Shown here one piece after another: positions 21,501 to 31,900 of a DNA stretch of 64,000 bases. The DNA is from Glebionis coronaria (taxonomy: Eukaryota > Streptophyta > Magnoliopsida > Asterales > Asteraceae). Position numbers and translations under genes: made by a program. The notes beneath the pieces were generated by a model that saw only the letters and a program-made list of their open reading frames with translations, ran no database searches and was not told the DNA's origin. Where the stretch lies: NCBI GenBank assembly GCA_025667525.1, contig CM046875.1:205154271-205218270 (forward strand), given 5' to 3'. Within the stretch, counting starts at the first letter, position 1. Each line of letters starts with the position of its first letter.

Positions 21501-22471
21501 ATGATTTACTCTTGTAAGAATGCGTTTCTAAAGATGTTATGTGTGCTTATTTTACATCTTGTGCTGATATTGATGAATATTCTGAAGGTGCATGCCAATA
21601 TCTTGATAAGATCAAAGAATGTGAACGTCTTGAAATTGAGCTTTCGAAACGTAAAGAAAATGTTGACAAAAATGCTTTTGAGTTACTTAAACACAAAACT
21701 GATTTCCTTCAAAAACATTGTCATTCACTTGAACTTGCTTTGCAAAAAGACGTTGGTAGTTTTCCACATGATAATAAATTGCAAGAAAAACTTTCCCAAA
21801 CAATCCAAGAAATGAATGAACAAAATTTGGAAATTAAAGGGTTGAAAGCTCAGTTACAAGACAGGGACAGAGCGATAGCAGAGTTGGAGAAACTCGTTGC
21901 TAAAATGGGTGGGAAAATCGTGGAACCTAGCATTAAGAAACCTGTTGTTAGACAACCCAATGCTTCTAAAGTGAATAGATCCTCTATCTTGGGAAAACCA
22001 TCTGCTTTATCAAATTCCTCGTTTGCAAAACCTGTGTTTGCCCCCAAGATGGACGGAAAGGAAAGGTTACCACAAAAACAACCCATAAGGAATACTATAG
22101 CACCAAGCGTTAAGAACAATAATGTGATTAAACCAGGGATGTATAGAATGCCCATTAAGCCCACAAACAAAGATACTCACTCGCCTCAGACTTCTAGAAA
22201 CACTAATATTCGTGTGTCTTCTACTACAGGAATAGTCTCCACTACTAGTGTTAGCCGACCTCAGCTTAAGAGCACTCAAGTGAATGATAAGGTCTGGAAA
22301 CACAAGAATCAAGGGAAGATGAAGCAAGTAGAAGAACACTCTAGGAATTTGAATGTTTTTAAGAATAAAAAGTCTGTTATCGCATGTAATGAAGATTTGA
22401 ATGCTGTGAATGATTTGAATGCTATGAATGTGAAATTTGTTTGTGTCAAATGTGGCAAGTGTGCTAATGCT
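18552..22471 (+). pseudogene. Ty1/copia gag (long, coiled-coil rich), part 1
   Basis: Start ATG 18552 opens a copia-type gag (ARFxQWKSRF-like segment GRYAQWKSRFIRYLD; MWTAIERLQQGESL; YYSRFYKMMND; VQFLQQLQPEW). A CX2CX4HX4C zinc knuckle (CFNCQGYGHMAKEC) is at 19818-19859, followed by a long acidic and coiled-coil region to about 21900 and a basic, Pro/Ser-rich region. Defects: stops at 18936, 19041, 19494, 19623 and 21515, and a one-base frameshift near 20550. A second Cys-rich motif (CVKCGKC...) is split at 22471 by the Athila array. The gag is far longer than typical copia gags and resembles Anthemideae families. Confidence 0.85.
22467..22471 (+). repeat. Target-site duplication ATGCT (left) of Athila array
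   Basis: ATGCT immediately precedes LTR 1 and recurs at 42916-42920 after LTR 3. Removing the array and one copy restores the copia gag frame, proving the insertion boundaries. Confidence 0.95.
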
Positions 22472-22916
22472 TGATAGGTGTGAAAACACCCATCCTTTTA
22501 CCACTTATTTCTTACTAAAACAAGACCAAAACGTGTGTCTAATATCATTTGTTTGGAATTATGCGTGGTTTTTGTGTTTATTGTGTTTTCAGAGTCAACC
22601 GGATGAATATTGAAGAAAACATGGGATTGCACGGGTTTTATCAAGGAAAAAGACTCAAGACGACGTCTATTGTCCAAGAGATGCAAAAGATTGGAAGTCA
22701 ATGGGCCTGTTTGAAGATTTATCGAAGAAAAGGACCAAAGATGGACGATTTACATATGTCGAAGAAACTCAAGTCTATTAAACGAAGAAATTAAAAGACG
22801 AGTTGAATTTAATCGTCGACAAATCCCGAATCAGAATTGAAAACGTCAACTTTTCAGAAAAGACGAGAAGACAAGAAGAGAGGAAGAAAGCCCAAATCAC
22901 CCACCAACCACTAGCC

Positions 22917-22924
22917 TATATAAG
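22917..22924 (+). promoter_or_regulatory. TATA box, Athila LTR 1
   Basis: TATATAAG, conserved at 32345-32352 and 41781-41788 in the other LTRs. Transcription from here would place the ATTCCGNATAG array in the transcribed leader. Confidence 0.7.
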
Positions 22925-23343
22925 GAAAACCCATCACACATTTGGCACTAGTTTTTTATTCAGTTATATTTTTCTCCTAGTTCGTAGGAAAAACCATCTC
23001 CCTTAAAGAGTGGTTTTCATTTTCTTTGATTTCTTCTTGAATCTTGTAAGTTTAATCCTTCCATTTTGTTTGTTGAATCTTAATCATCAATACAAGTTTA
23101 CATTTAATCTTTCTATCATCTTGTTCATCCTCTCTTTTTATTCAAAGTTTTAAAATTCTAGTTTAGTTGATTTTGATCTTCAAAAGTTAATGGGTTTTGT
23201 GTTTTTATGATTGGGATTTGTTGTTTATGGTTAGTAAACGAATTGTGATTAGTTTTGTTCAAGACTTGGTTAAAACCTTGGTCGATTTTTATTAAATTTT
23301 GTTCCCCTGTTCTTGTGTCTGTTACTGTTCTTCATTCCTAGTA

Positions 23344-23836
23344 TATTCCGGATAGTCTACTTATTTTGTCTCTTATTCGGAATATAAATTTATTCCGGAT
23401 AGTCTGCTTACGTTTTCTTCTATTCGGAATGTTTGTTTATTCCGAATAGGCCTAAATATTCCGCATAGTCCCACTTATTCCATATAGTGTAAAACATTCC
23501 GAATAGGCCTAAATATTCCGCATAGCTTGATTTTTCCGCATAGAGTAATTTATTCTGAATTGCCATCTTTATTCCGAGTAGCCATCATTATTCCGCTTAA
23601 CCGATTTATTCCGAATAGGCCCGAATATTCCGCATAGGATATTTATTCCGAGTAGGACTATTTATTCTGAGTAGGACTATTTATTCTGAGTAGGACTTTT
23701 TATTCTGGGTAGTCAAATATTCCGCATAGCTTCAAGATTCCGAATAGCATGATTATTCCGCATAAGCTTCAACATTCCGAATAGCTTCAATATTCCGGAT
23801 AGCACCATATTCTGCATGATCATTATTCCGAATAGA
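23344..23836 (+). repeat. ATTCCG(A/C/G)ATAG interspersed array, LTR 1
   Basis: More than 20 copies of an 11-nt core, mostly ATTCCGAATAG or ATTCCGCATAG, spaced by 5-20 nt. The same array is at 32773-33247 and 42209-42682. It lies between the TATA box and the primer site. Confidence 0.95.
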
Positions 23837-24071
23837 GCACTTTTAAGGTCATTTACTGTTACTGTTTTATTTAATCTGTATTCAAGTTTTACTTTTATTA
23901 CTTAGTTGCTGATAGTTTACTTTTACTTACCTTACGCATTTACCTTCTTAGTAATATAGAAAATCAAACCCACTATTTGTCACCAAGAACAAATCATTCC
24001 ACTTTGAGCTGTGATCAATTCGAGGAGATTCCGAGATTAATATTGAACCCATATAAATACCCTGTATCAAA

Positions 24072-24086
24072 TGGCACCGCTGCTGG
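24072..24086 (+). promoter_or_regulatory. Primer-binding site, Athila unit 1
   Basis: TGGCACCGCTGCTGG two nucleotides after the LTR end, close to the tRNA-Asp type site TGGCGCCGTTGCCGG. Unit 2 has TGGCACCGCTGCCGG, one step closer to consensus. Confidence 0.85.
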
Positions 24087-24274
24087 CTCTTCTCGTTAAG
24101 ATCAACAGTTTTTTGTGAGAACTTGGATTTTGGGATCCGTTCGCCGTGAACGTTACTTTTTCATAAAAACTTTCAAAAACCCTAAAAAATATAAAATTTT
24201 CAAAAATACAAAAAAATTACACCATAAAAACCAAAAATATTTCTTGTTTGCTTTGTTAGTTCTTTTGTAGGTGC

Positions 24275-26144
24275 ATGCGTACACGATCGACGTCTTATCA
24301 AGAGCCCGAGCCTCTCGAAGACTTAGACATGGCAGGTGTACAAAACAACAACAATAACCCACCTCAAAACAATAACAACAATAACAATCCACCTCTCAAC
24401 AACAATAATAACAACAACAATGAACCTTTACCGGACAATCGCCCTATGATTGAACTGTTACAAGCACATGTGGAGGGCAACAATGATCCAATTGTCATAC
24501 CTGCGATTGCAGCCAACAACTTTGAGCTCAAATCCGGCTTTATCCAGATGGTCTCTGCTCAACCATTCTTGGGGTGTACCATTGATGATCCACATGACCA
24601 CATCAAGAGATTCCTGCAACTCACGAATACGGTCAAATTCAATGGTGTTCCACAAGAGGTAATCCGATTACAACTTTTTTCTTTCTCCCTAGAGGGACAA
24701 GCCCGACATTGGCTTGCAAAGGAACCGCCACAAAGTATTCTTACGTGGACGGATTTGGAGACCAAATTTATCAACTACTTTTTCCCACCCTCTCGTACTA
24801 CCGCTTTGCGGAATGAAATCATTAATTTTGAACAAAAGTACGATGAGTCTTTTAGTGAATCTTGGGATCGTTTCAAAGATCTTTTAAGAAAATGCCCACA
24901 ACATGGTTTTACCAAAGTGCACCAAATTAATACTTTTTATAATGGTTTAAGCATGAATGACCAAGATTCTCTAAATAGTGCCTCGGGGGGTAATATTTTG
25001 GCTAAGACTTCTAATGCCACTTGGGATATCATTGAGAATAAGTCTCGTGTACAAACCAAGAGTGTGCGGACCAATGCCGCTAGTGCTAGTACTAGTGACA
25101 GCGACAAGCGACTTGACAAAATTACAACGCTTCTTGAATCGCTTGTTACCCACACCGCTAACAACACCAACAACATCAACGCTAAAAATGCTCAAGACGC
25201 TCAAGTCAATGCTGTTAGCCAACCATGTGAGATATGCGGGGGTCCTCACTCTTACACCACTTGTACCGCCACCCAAGACTATCCTTCTGAGAATGTGAAT
25301 ACAGCATACGGTACCTATCCTCCAGCCGCTTATCAAGCTCGTCCTCAAGGAGACCGCAACTTGCTTAGCTACCGTTCGAACAACTATCTCTCACCGCCCG
25401 GTTTTCCTCCTAACAACCCAAACCAACAACAAAACCTCAATCGCCCTCCTCAACAACAACAACAACCTCGTGCACCATAAATACCACCTCACAAACAACC
25501 ATATCCACCTCAAAGAAACAACCAAGTTTACCAACAACCTGCTTATCAACCACCCGCCTACAATGCTCCTCCCAACCAACCCACCGCATTACCCCAAGAT
25601 ATTGGAACCTACATGAGGACTAATGATGTGATCGTGGACAATCTCCAGCGGGAAGTGCTCAACTTGAAAGTAGACATGGTGAAACAAGGGAACGATCTGC
25701 GAGCTGATATGAGAAACACTTTGGCAAGTCAAACGAATGACTTACGGAACATGATGGCTAGTTTCTTCCAAGGTAATCAACCCTCTTCTTCGGGTACTCT
25801 TCCGAGTAACACCGTTGCGCATCCAAGAGGGGAGATGAAAGCAATAACCACTCGCAGTGGCAAAGGTACTAAAGAACCCGAGCTTCCTATACCTCCACCG
25901 GTGATTGTGACTAAGGAAAACGAGTCACCTGCTCCTATTCCTCATCCTTATACTTCCCCAATTTCTCCACCTCTTACTTCTACCCCTCCTCCACCCAAGG
26001 ATGTGAGTGATCCTATTCTCCCAAAGCCTTCCTCTTCTTCTGATATACCTTATCCATCAAGGTTGAGGAAAGAGAAGCTCAAAAGCAAGGATGATATTCA
26101 AGTTTCGAACTTTCTAAAAATGTTTAAACAATTGAATTTTACAT
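24275..26144 (+). pseudogene. Athila gag, unit 1
   Basis: ATG 24275 starts MRTRSTSYQEPEPLEDLDM, then an Asn-rich stretch (about residues 25-50), a retrotransposon gag domain (about residues 90-240: DPHDHIKRF, WLAKEPPQSI, KFINYFFPPSRT, FSESWDRFKDLLRKCPQHGF) and a CX2CX3HX4C knuckle (C318, C321, H325, C330). A TAC-to-TAA change creates a stop at 25478-25480. The frame reopens through a Pro/Gln-rich region to about 26144, where loss of one A (relative to unit 2) shifts the frame. Apart from that stop this gag is nearly whole. Gag and pol were originally one frame. Confidence 0.9.
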
Positions 26145-29100
26145 CTCCTTCGCTGAGGCTCTCGCTCACATGCCTAAATACGCGAAAATGTTCAAAGATC
26201 TTCTTAGCGACAAGGAGAAGCTTCTTGATATTGCTAACACCTAACTTAATGAGAATTGCTCTTCAGTGCTCTTAAGGAAATTGCCAACCAAGCTTGGTGA
26301 TCCGGGTCGTTTCTTAATCCCTTGTAACTTCCCGGGAGTAGATAATTGCATGGCCCTAGCCGATCTAGGTGCGAGTATTAATCTAATGCCTCTAAGCGTT
26401 TGGAAGCATTTATCTCTCCCCGAGCTAGTCCCCACCAAAATGACTTTGGAATTAGCTAACCGTATGGTTGCTTATCCAGTGGGGATAGCCGAAGACGTCT
26501 TTGTAGGAGTCGACAAATTCACTTTTCCTGCCGATTTCGTCGTTGTTGACTACGATATGGACCCTCGTGTGCCATTGATTGTTGGTCGTCCATTCTTGAG
26601 GACCGGTCGCACTCTCAACGATGTTGAAGCAGGTGAGCTTATCATGAGAGTGGGTGACGATAAAATAGTCTTCAACATGGGAAAGCTTTCTAAACAACCT
26701 TATTCTAACGAGAGTGTTAATTGTATTGACGTTCTTGATGAGGCTTGTGAAGAACACTTCAAAGATGCTTGTAAAAGTATTCCTACCTCTCTTCCCAATG
26801 TTGAGACCGTTTCCTCTATTGATTCATCACTCTCTTTATTTGGAGAAAGTGATTTCCTTTGGAAAGATTTGGAAGCCACCATGGGAGATGTGAACTTAGC
26901 TAATGACGATTCTCCCACCGATTGGGATGAAGATCTTCGCCTCATTGAGAACCTTCTTAAAGAAGACATAATTGCTCCACCATCTCCCAAGGTTATTGCT
27001 ATCGATGCTCTGACTTTGAATACGCCTCCCATCGAAAATCCTCAGGATTTAGAACTTAAGGAGTTGCCGCCCCATCTGGAGTACGTGTTTCTTGACGAAA
27101 AGAAGAATTCGCCCGTCATCATTGCTAAGGACTTGAAAGAAGAAGAGAAATCTCGCCTCATCGCCGTGCTTAAAGATCATAAGAAGGAAATTGCTTGGAA
27201 AATTTCCGATATCCGCGGAATTGATCCGAACTTTTGTACTCACAAGATTCTCATGGAAGATGACTTTAAACCCGCAATCCAGAGCCAAAGAAGGGTTAAT
27301 CCTCGCATTCATGACGTCATCAAACAAGAGGTTATCAAACTTCTAGATGCCGGCTTGATTTACCTTATTTCGGATTCGCCTTGGGTAAGTCTCGTCCATT
27401 GTGTGCCCAAGAAGGGCGGAATAACCGTTGTTCCCAATGAACACAACGAGTTGCTTCCCACTCATCTCGTTACTGGGTGGAGAGTTTGTATTGACTATCG
27501 CAAGCTCAATGATGCCACGAGAAAAGATCACTTTCCTCTTCCTTTCATGGATCAAATGCTCGAGCATCTAGCTGGTAATGACTATTACTGCTTTTTAGAC
27601 GGTTTCTCCGGGTATTTTCAAATTCCCATCGATCCCAAGGACCAAGAAAAGACCACATTCACTTGTCCCTACGGAACATTTGCTTACAAACGCATGCCTT
27701 TTAGTTTATGTAATGCTCCTGGGACGTTCCAAAGGTGTATGATGGCTATCTTTCATGACATGGTGGAAGACACTATGGAAGTATTCATGGATGATTTCTC
27801 GGTTTATGGCGATTCTTTCTCTGCTTGCCTTGCCAATTTAGAACGAATGCTTAAGCGGTGTGAAGACACTCGCCTTGTTCTTAATTGGGAAAAATGCCAT
27901 TTTATGGTAAAAGAGGGCATCGTGCTAGGACACAAGATCTCCAAAGCCGGTCTTGAAGTAGACCGTGCTAAAGTAGATGTTATCGCTAAGTTGCCTCCAC
28001 CTTCAACCGTGAAGGGTGTGAGAAGTTTCCTTGGTCATGCGGGCTTCTACCGTCGATTCATCAAATATTTTTCTAAAATCGCTCGCCCGATGACCCACCT
28101 CTTGGAAAAAGATACTCCTTTTATCTTTTCCAACGAGTGTATTGAAGCCTTCAACTTGCTTAAGGATAAGTTTACTAAGGCACCCATCTTGGTCACCCCT
28201 AATTGGGAGCTTCCTTTCGAGTTGATGTGTGATGCTAGCGACTTTGCTATTGGTGCGGTTTTGGGCCAAAGAGTGAATAAACACTTCCAACCAATCCACT
28301 ATGCTAGCAAGACAATGACGGGGGCTCAATTGCATTACACGACAACCGAAAAAGAGCTTTTAGCTGTTGTCTATGCCTTTGAAAAGTTCCGCCCCTATCT
28401 TGTCCTTTCTACCACCATCGTGTATACCGATCATTTTGCGTTAAAGTACTTGTTGACTAAACAAGATTCCAAACCAAGACTTCTCCGCTTGGTTTTGCTA
28501 CTCCAAGAATTTAAAATCGAAATTCGCGATAAGAAAGGAGCTAAAAACCTAGCCGCAGATCACCTCAGTAGACTTGAGGATCCTCACCAAGGGGAACATC
28601 CAACCAAAGAGATCAATGACTCTTTTCCCCTGGAGACCTTAATGTCTATCAACTCGACTTCTGATGAAACCCCGTGGTTTGCGGACATTGCAAACTACTT
28701 GGCGGGTGGAATTCTCGTTGACGGGTTAACATCCCAGCAAAAGAAGAAGTTCTTCAAAGACATTAAGACTTACTTTTGGGATGACCCGTATCTATTCAAA
28801 CAATGTGCTGATTTGATTATTCGCCGATGTGTTGATGGACCGGCAGCTTTAGAAATCCTTGACGCTTGCCACAAAGGACCCACCGGTGGTCACTTTGGTC
28901 CCAACTACAACGCCAAAAAAGTGTTTGACTCGGGATTTTATTGGCCCACCATTTACCGTGATGCTCACGAGATGGTTAAACGTTGTGATGCTTGCGAAAA
29001 ACAAGGCAAGATCACACATAAAGACGAGATATCTCAGAATTTCATTTAAGAATGTGAAATCTTTGATGTTTGGGGTATCGACTTTATAGGGCCATTCCCT

Positions 29101-29958
29101 TCCTCTAAAGGAAACAACTACATCCTTGTATCCGTTGACTACGTTTCAAAGTGGGTTGAAGCCAAAGCTTTACCTACTAATGACGCAAGGGTGGTTTGTA
29201 ACTTTTTGAAGTCGCTATTCGCTAGATTCGGTGTGCCTCGTGCCATTATTAGTGATCGCAGGAATCATTTTTGCAATGACCAATTCGCAAGAGTCATGGC
29301 TAAGTATGGTGTCAATCATCGTCTTTCCACCGCCTACCATCCACAAACTAATGGCCAGGCTGAAATATCCAACCGAGGATTAAAGCGAATTCTTTAAAGA
29401 ACCGTGGGAGAGCATCGTGCCTCATGGGCTGATAAACTTGATGATGCTTTATGGGCCTTTCGTACCGCATACAAGACTCCGATTGGTTGTACACCATATC
29501 GTCTCGTGTACAGGAAAGCGTGCCACCTCCCCATTGAGTTGGAGCACAAGGCTTACTGGGCCTTGAAGTGGGCTAATTTTGATATCAACAAAGTCGTTGA
29601 CCTACGCAAGATCCAACTCAATGAGCTCAATGAACTCCGTAATGAGGCTTACGAAAATTCTTTGATCTATAAGGAAAAGACTAAGCTCATTCACGACTCC
29701 AAGATTAAAAACCGAGAGTTGCAAGTTGGAGACAAAGTTTTACTCTTTAACTCGCGGTTGAAAATCTTTTCGAGCAAGCTGAAATCTCGTTGGTCCGGCC
29801 CATTCACCATTGCCCAAATTTTTCCATATGGTACTTTCGAGCTCACTCAACCTAATGGACTCAATTTTAAGGTGAATGGCCAACGAGTGAAGTTGTACTT
29901 TGGTGAGGACATCTCTCATGAGATGATTCCATCCCTCACCACGTTCCCCATGAACTAA
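26145..29958 (+). pseudogene. Athila pol, unit 1 (protease, RT, RNase H, integrase)
   Basis: The long open stretch 26266-29049 (927 codons) carries protease (DLGAS, D34; VGRPFLRT), RT ([10 protein letters not shown] with D445; FMDD with D509 and D510), RNase H (D656, E697, D722) and the integrase zinc module (H869, H876, C907, C910). All catalytic residues named are present. A TAA at 29047-29049, shared with unit 2, precedes the integrase core ([43 protein letters not shown]). A GAA-to-TAA stop (about 29395) is private to unit 1. The C-terminal part runs 29404-29958. RT and RNase H look intact, but the polyprotein cannot be made whole. Confidence 0.92.
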
Positions 29959-30006
29959 TTTTGGGTCGAGTCAGGCTCGTGACTCGGTTATCAAAAACAA
30001 GCGCTC

Positions 30007-30024
30007 CTCGGGAGGCAACCCGAG
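30007..30024 (+). promoter_or_regulatory. Post-pol hairpin CTCGGG-AGGCAA-CCCGAG
   Basis: Perfect 6-bp stem with AGGCAA loop, about 50 nt after the pol stop. Repeated at 39442-39459 in unit 2. Confidence 0.7.
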
Positions 30025-30305
30025 TATCTATCCTTTTCCGTTTTAACCTCCTAAGTGTAGGGGGACCTCTATAGGCGTTTTTGTGTTTGTGTGGTGATGT
30101 GATTACAGGGATGAATGCACTTTTGGAACCTTTGATGAACCGTGCTCCCGTGTTATCCGAAATCCGGTTCTATCTCTCAACTATCGTGATTCAATTTTCT
30201 TCATACTCACATTTGAAATTGATCACTTTAGTCGTCTCTTCCTTAACTTGATTTAACCAGCGTGCACAATGTCATAAGTGTAGGGGAGATTTTTCTCACA
30301 TGCTT

Positions 30306-30342
30306 AAACATTGAGGACAATGTTTATCTTAAGTGTAGGGGG
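30306..30342 (+). promoter_or_regulatory. AGGA-loop hairpin plus purine tract, Athila unit 1
   Basis: AAACATTG-AGGA-CAATGTTT, a perfect 8-bp stem, followed five nt later by AAGTGTAGGGGG. Unit 2 has the same at 39741-39778. Confidence 0.85.
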
Positions 30343-31886
30343 ACTTCTATCGAAGTTTTAAGTGGACTTTTCCATGAAAATGCCTTCATTTAACCGGAAA
30401 ATCATCTTTTTCAGCATTTTTCAAATTTTTAATTAACTTTGGCCATTTAGTCATAATTTTTAAATTTTTATCGTTGCTTTCATATGTATATATCCCGTAA
30501 TAAAGTCAAAAATATTAATAAAGTGGTGTAGCTAGTTTAGAAATCTTTGACATATTAGGACCGTTGCGATTATTTTGACTCAACCCGAATAGACTTATCC
30601 AAGTTTATTCTAGCTAGTATCCTTAACCATGTAGACCTTAATTGTTTTATTAGGCTAAGCATCCACGAGTCTTATTACTTGAGATTTTAAATTGTGGAGA
30701 ACGAGAAATGATAGAGTCAATTATAAGTCGGTATTCTTACACAAGCTCACTTGGTGTAATTATTTGCCTATTCTCCCATCACTTGCTAATAATTTATCTG
30801 CAATAAGTAAGGTCGTACGATTTGAAAAGTTACTTAGCTTCTAGCCCAAGATCGTTTAAAACTTGTTCGGTAATGATAAGAGTTTATAGCCAAGGCATAA
30901 CTTATGAAGCGGGGCGCGAAGATTGGCATGTCCGAAAAGGCCCAAACAAGGCATGAGGATTCAATTTTATTGCTAAATATCCAAAGTGATGTGAACATCA
31001 TTATTCCTAAAATCAATATGAAGGATCAAGACTCATGACGAAAAGCAATCAACTCCCATAAAGATCATGGATAAGTCTATCCGAAAAGACCCTAACAAGG
31101 TATGAGGATAAATAGATCCAAGTCCGAAATGGAGGCGGATCGTTGTATCTCAAAATCCCAATTAGAGATTGAAGAAATAATCATGAAGTCGTGGTCAACA
31201 AAGTTGGAGTACCCCTCAAAAGTCTCCAAGTGAAGAAACTCTATTAACGATGAGAAGACCATCATCTCAAGCACGTCTCTCAAGATATGAAGTATGAAGT
31301 ACATGCCAAATATCGGCCCGAGAAAGGTCTCAAATCGTGAACCAAGTTATGCCAAGATATGAACTTTTTGATATCCCGAGAAGCAGTTTTAAGAGATTTT
31401 GTCCTTTAGCTAACTATTGATCAAATCTTCCTACTTTGCTTTCAGCCTAAATGAACTATCGAAATAAGTCCAAAAATGCATCTTCATGATCATTCTAAGA
31501 CAAAAATAAAGTGTAAGAGATACACTTAGGAATAAGGGAGTTTAAGCATTTAATTAAGCCATGTGTGTAAGTGTTTGATTTGCTAACTTATAATAACAAT
31601 GATCTCGTTTTTAAGCTTAGTTTGGGGAACGTAAAACTTGAGAGTGATAAACCTTCGCAGCACCAAAGCCCTAATGTAAGTCCTTGATCTCTTTGTAAGT
31701 TATTTCCATATAGTTATTTTCAAGTGAAAATGGTTTTCTATCCTTTTGTTTGCTTTAAAGTTTTAATTTCTCTTAGTACTTTAATTTTTGTTTAGTAGTA
31801 TTTTAATAAGGCCAAGGTTGATTGATTATGAGAAAAATGTAAATTTGCTTTATCACTAAGCATTGCATGAGGGCATGGAAATGGTT

Positions 31887-31900
31887 AAGTGTAGGGGATT
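31887..31900 (+). promoter_or_regulatory. Polypurine tract before Athila LTR 2
   Basis: AAGTGTAGGGGATT directly abuts LTR 2 (TGATAGG). The equivalent before LTR 3 ends at 41336. This is the functional plus-strand primer by position. Confidence 0.85.

Larger units (their letters stand above)
22472..24069 (+). repeat. Athila LTR 1 (1598 bp)
   Basis: TGATAGGTGTGAAAACACC...CCTGTATCA. TATATAAG box at 22917-22924. The ATTCCGNATAG array is at 23344-23836. It is 19 bp longer than LTR 2 and LTR 3 because of one extra repeat unit (23652-23670 / 23671-23689). Confidence 0.95.
29959..31900 (+). other. Athila 3' non-coding region, unit 1
   Basis: About 1.9 kb between pol stop and LTR 2 with no env-like or other ORF of substance. 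It holds a post-stop hairpin (30007-30024), the AGGA hairpin (30306-30325), four AAGTGTAGGGG purine motifs (30053, 30276, 30331, 31887) and an imperfect direct repeat (about 30930-30963 and 31079-31112). Length is typical for Athila 3' regions. Confidence 0.8.

Noticed and set aside
23344..23836. Possible CRISPR-like or satellite array
   Set aside because: Cores are 11 nt, spacing is irregular and the array is confined to an LTR in a plant genome; it is neither CRISPR nor a regular satellite.
29959..31900. Possible env-like gene after Athila pol
   Set aside because: Some Athila elements carry env-like ORFs, but here no frame exceeds about 80 codons and no signal peptide or membrane segment is seen in either unit.
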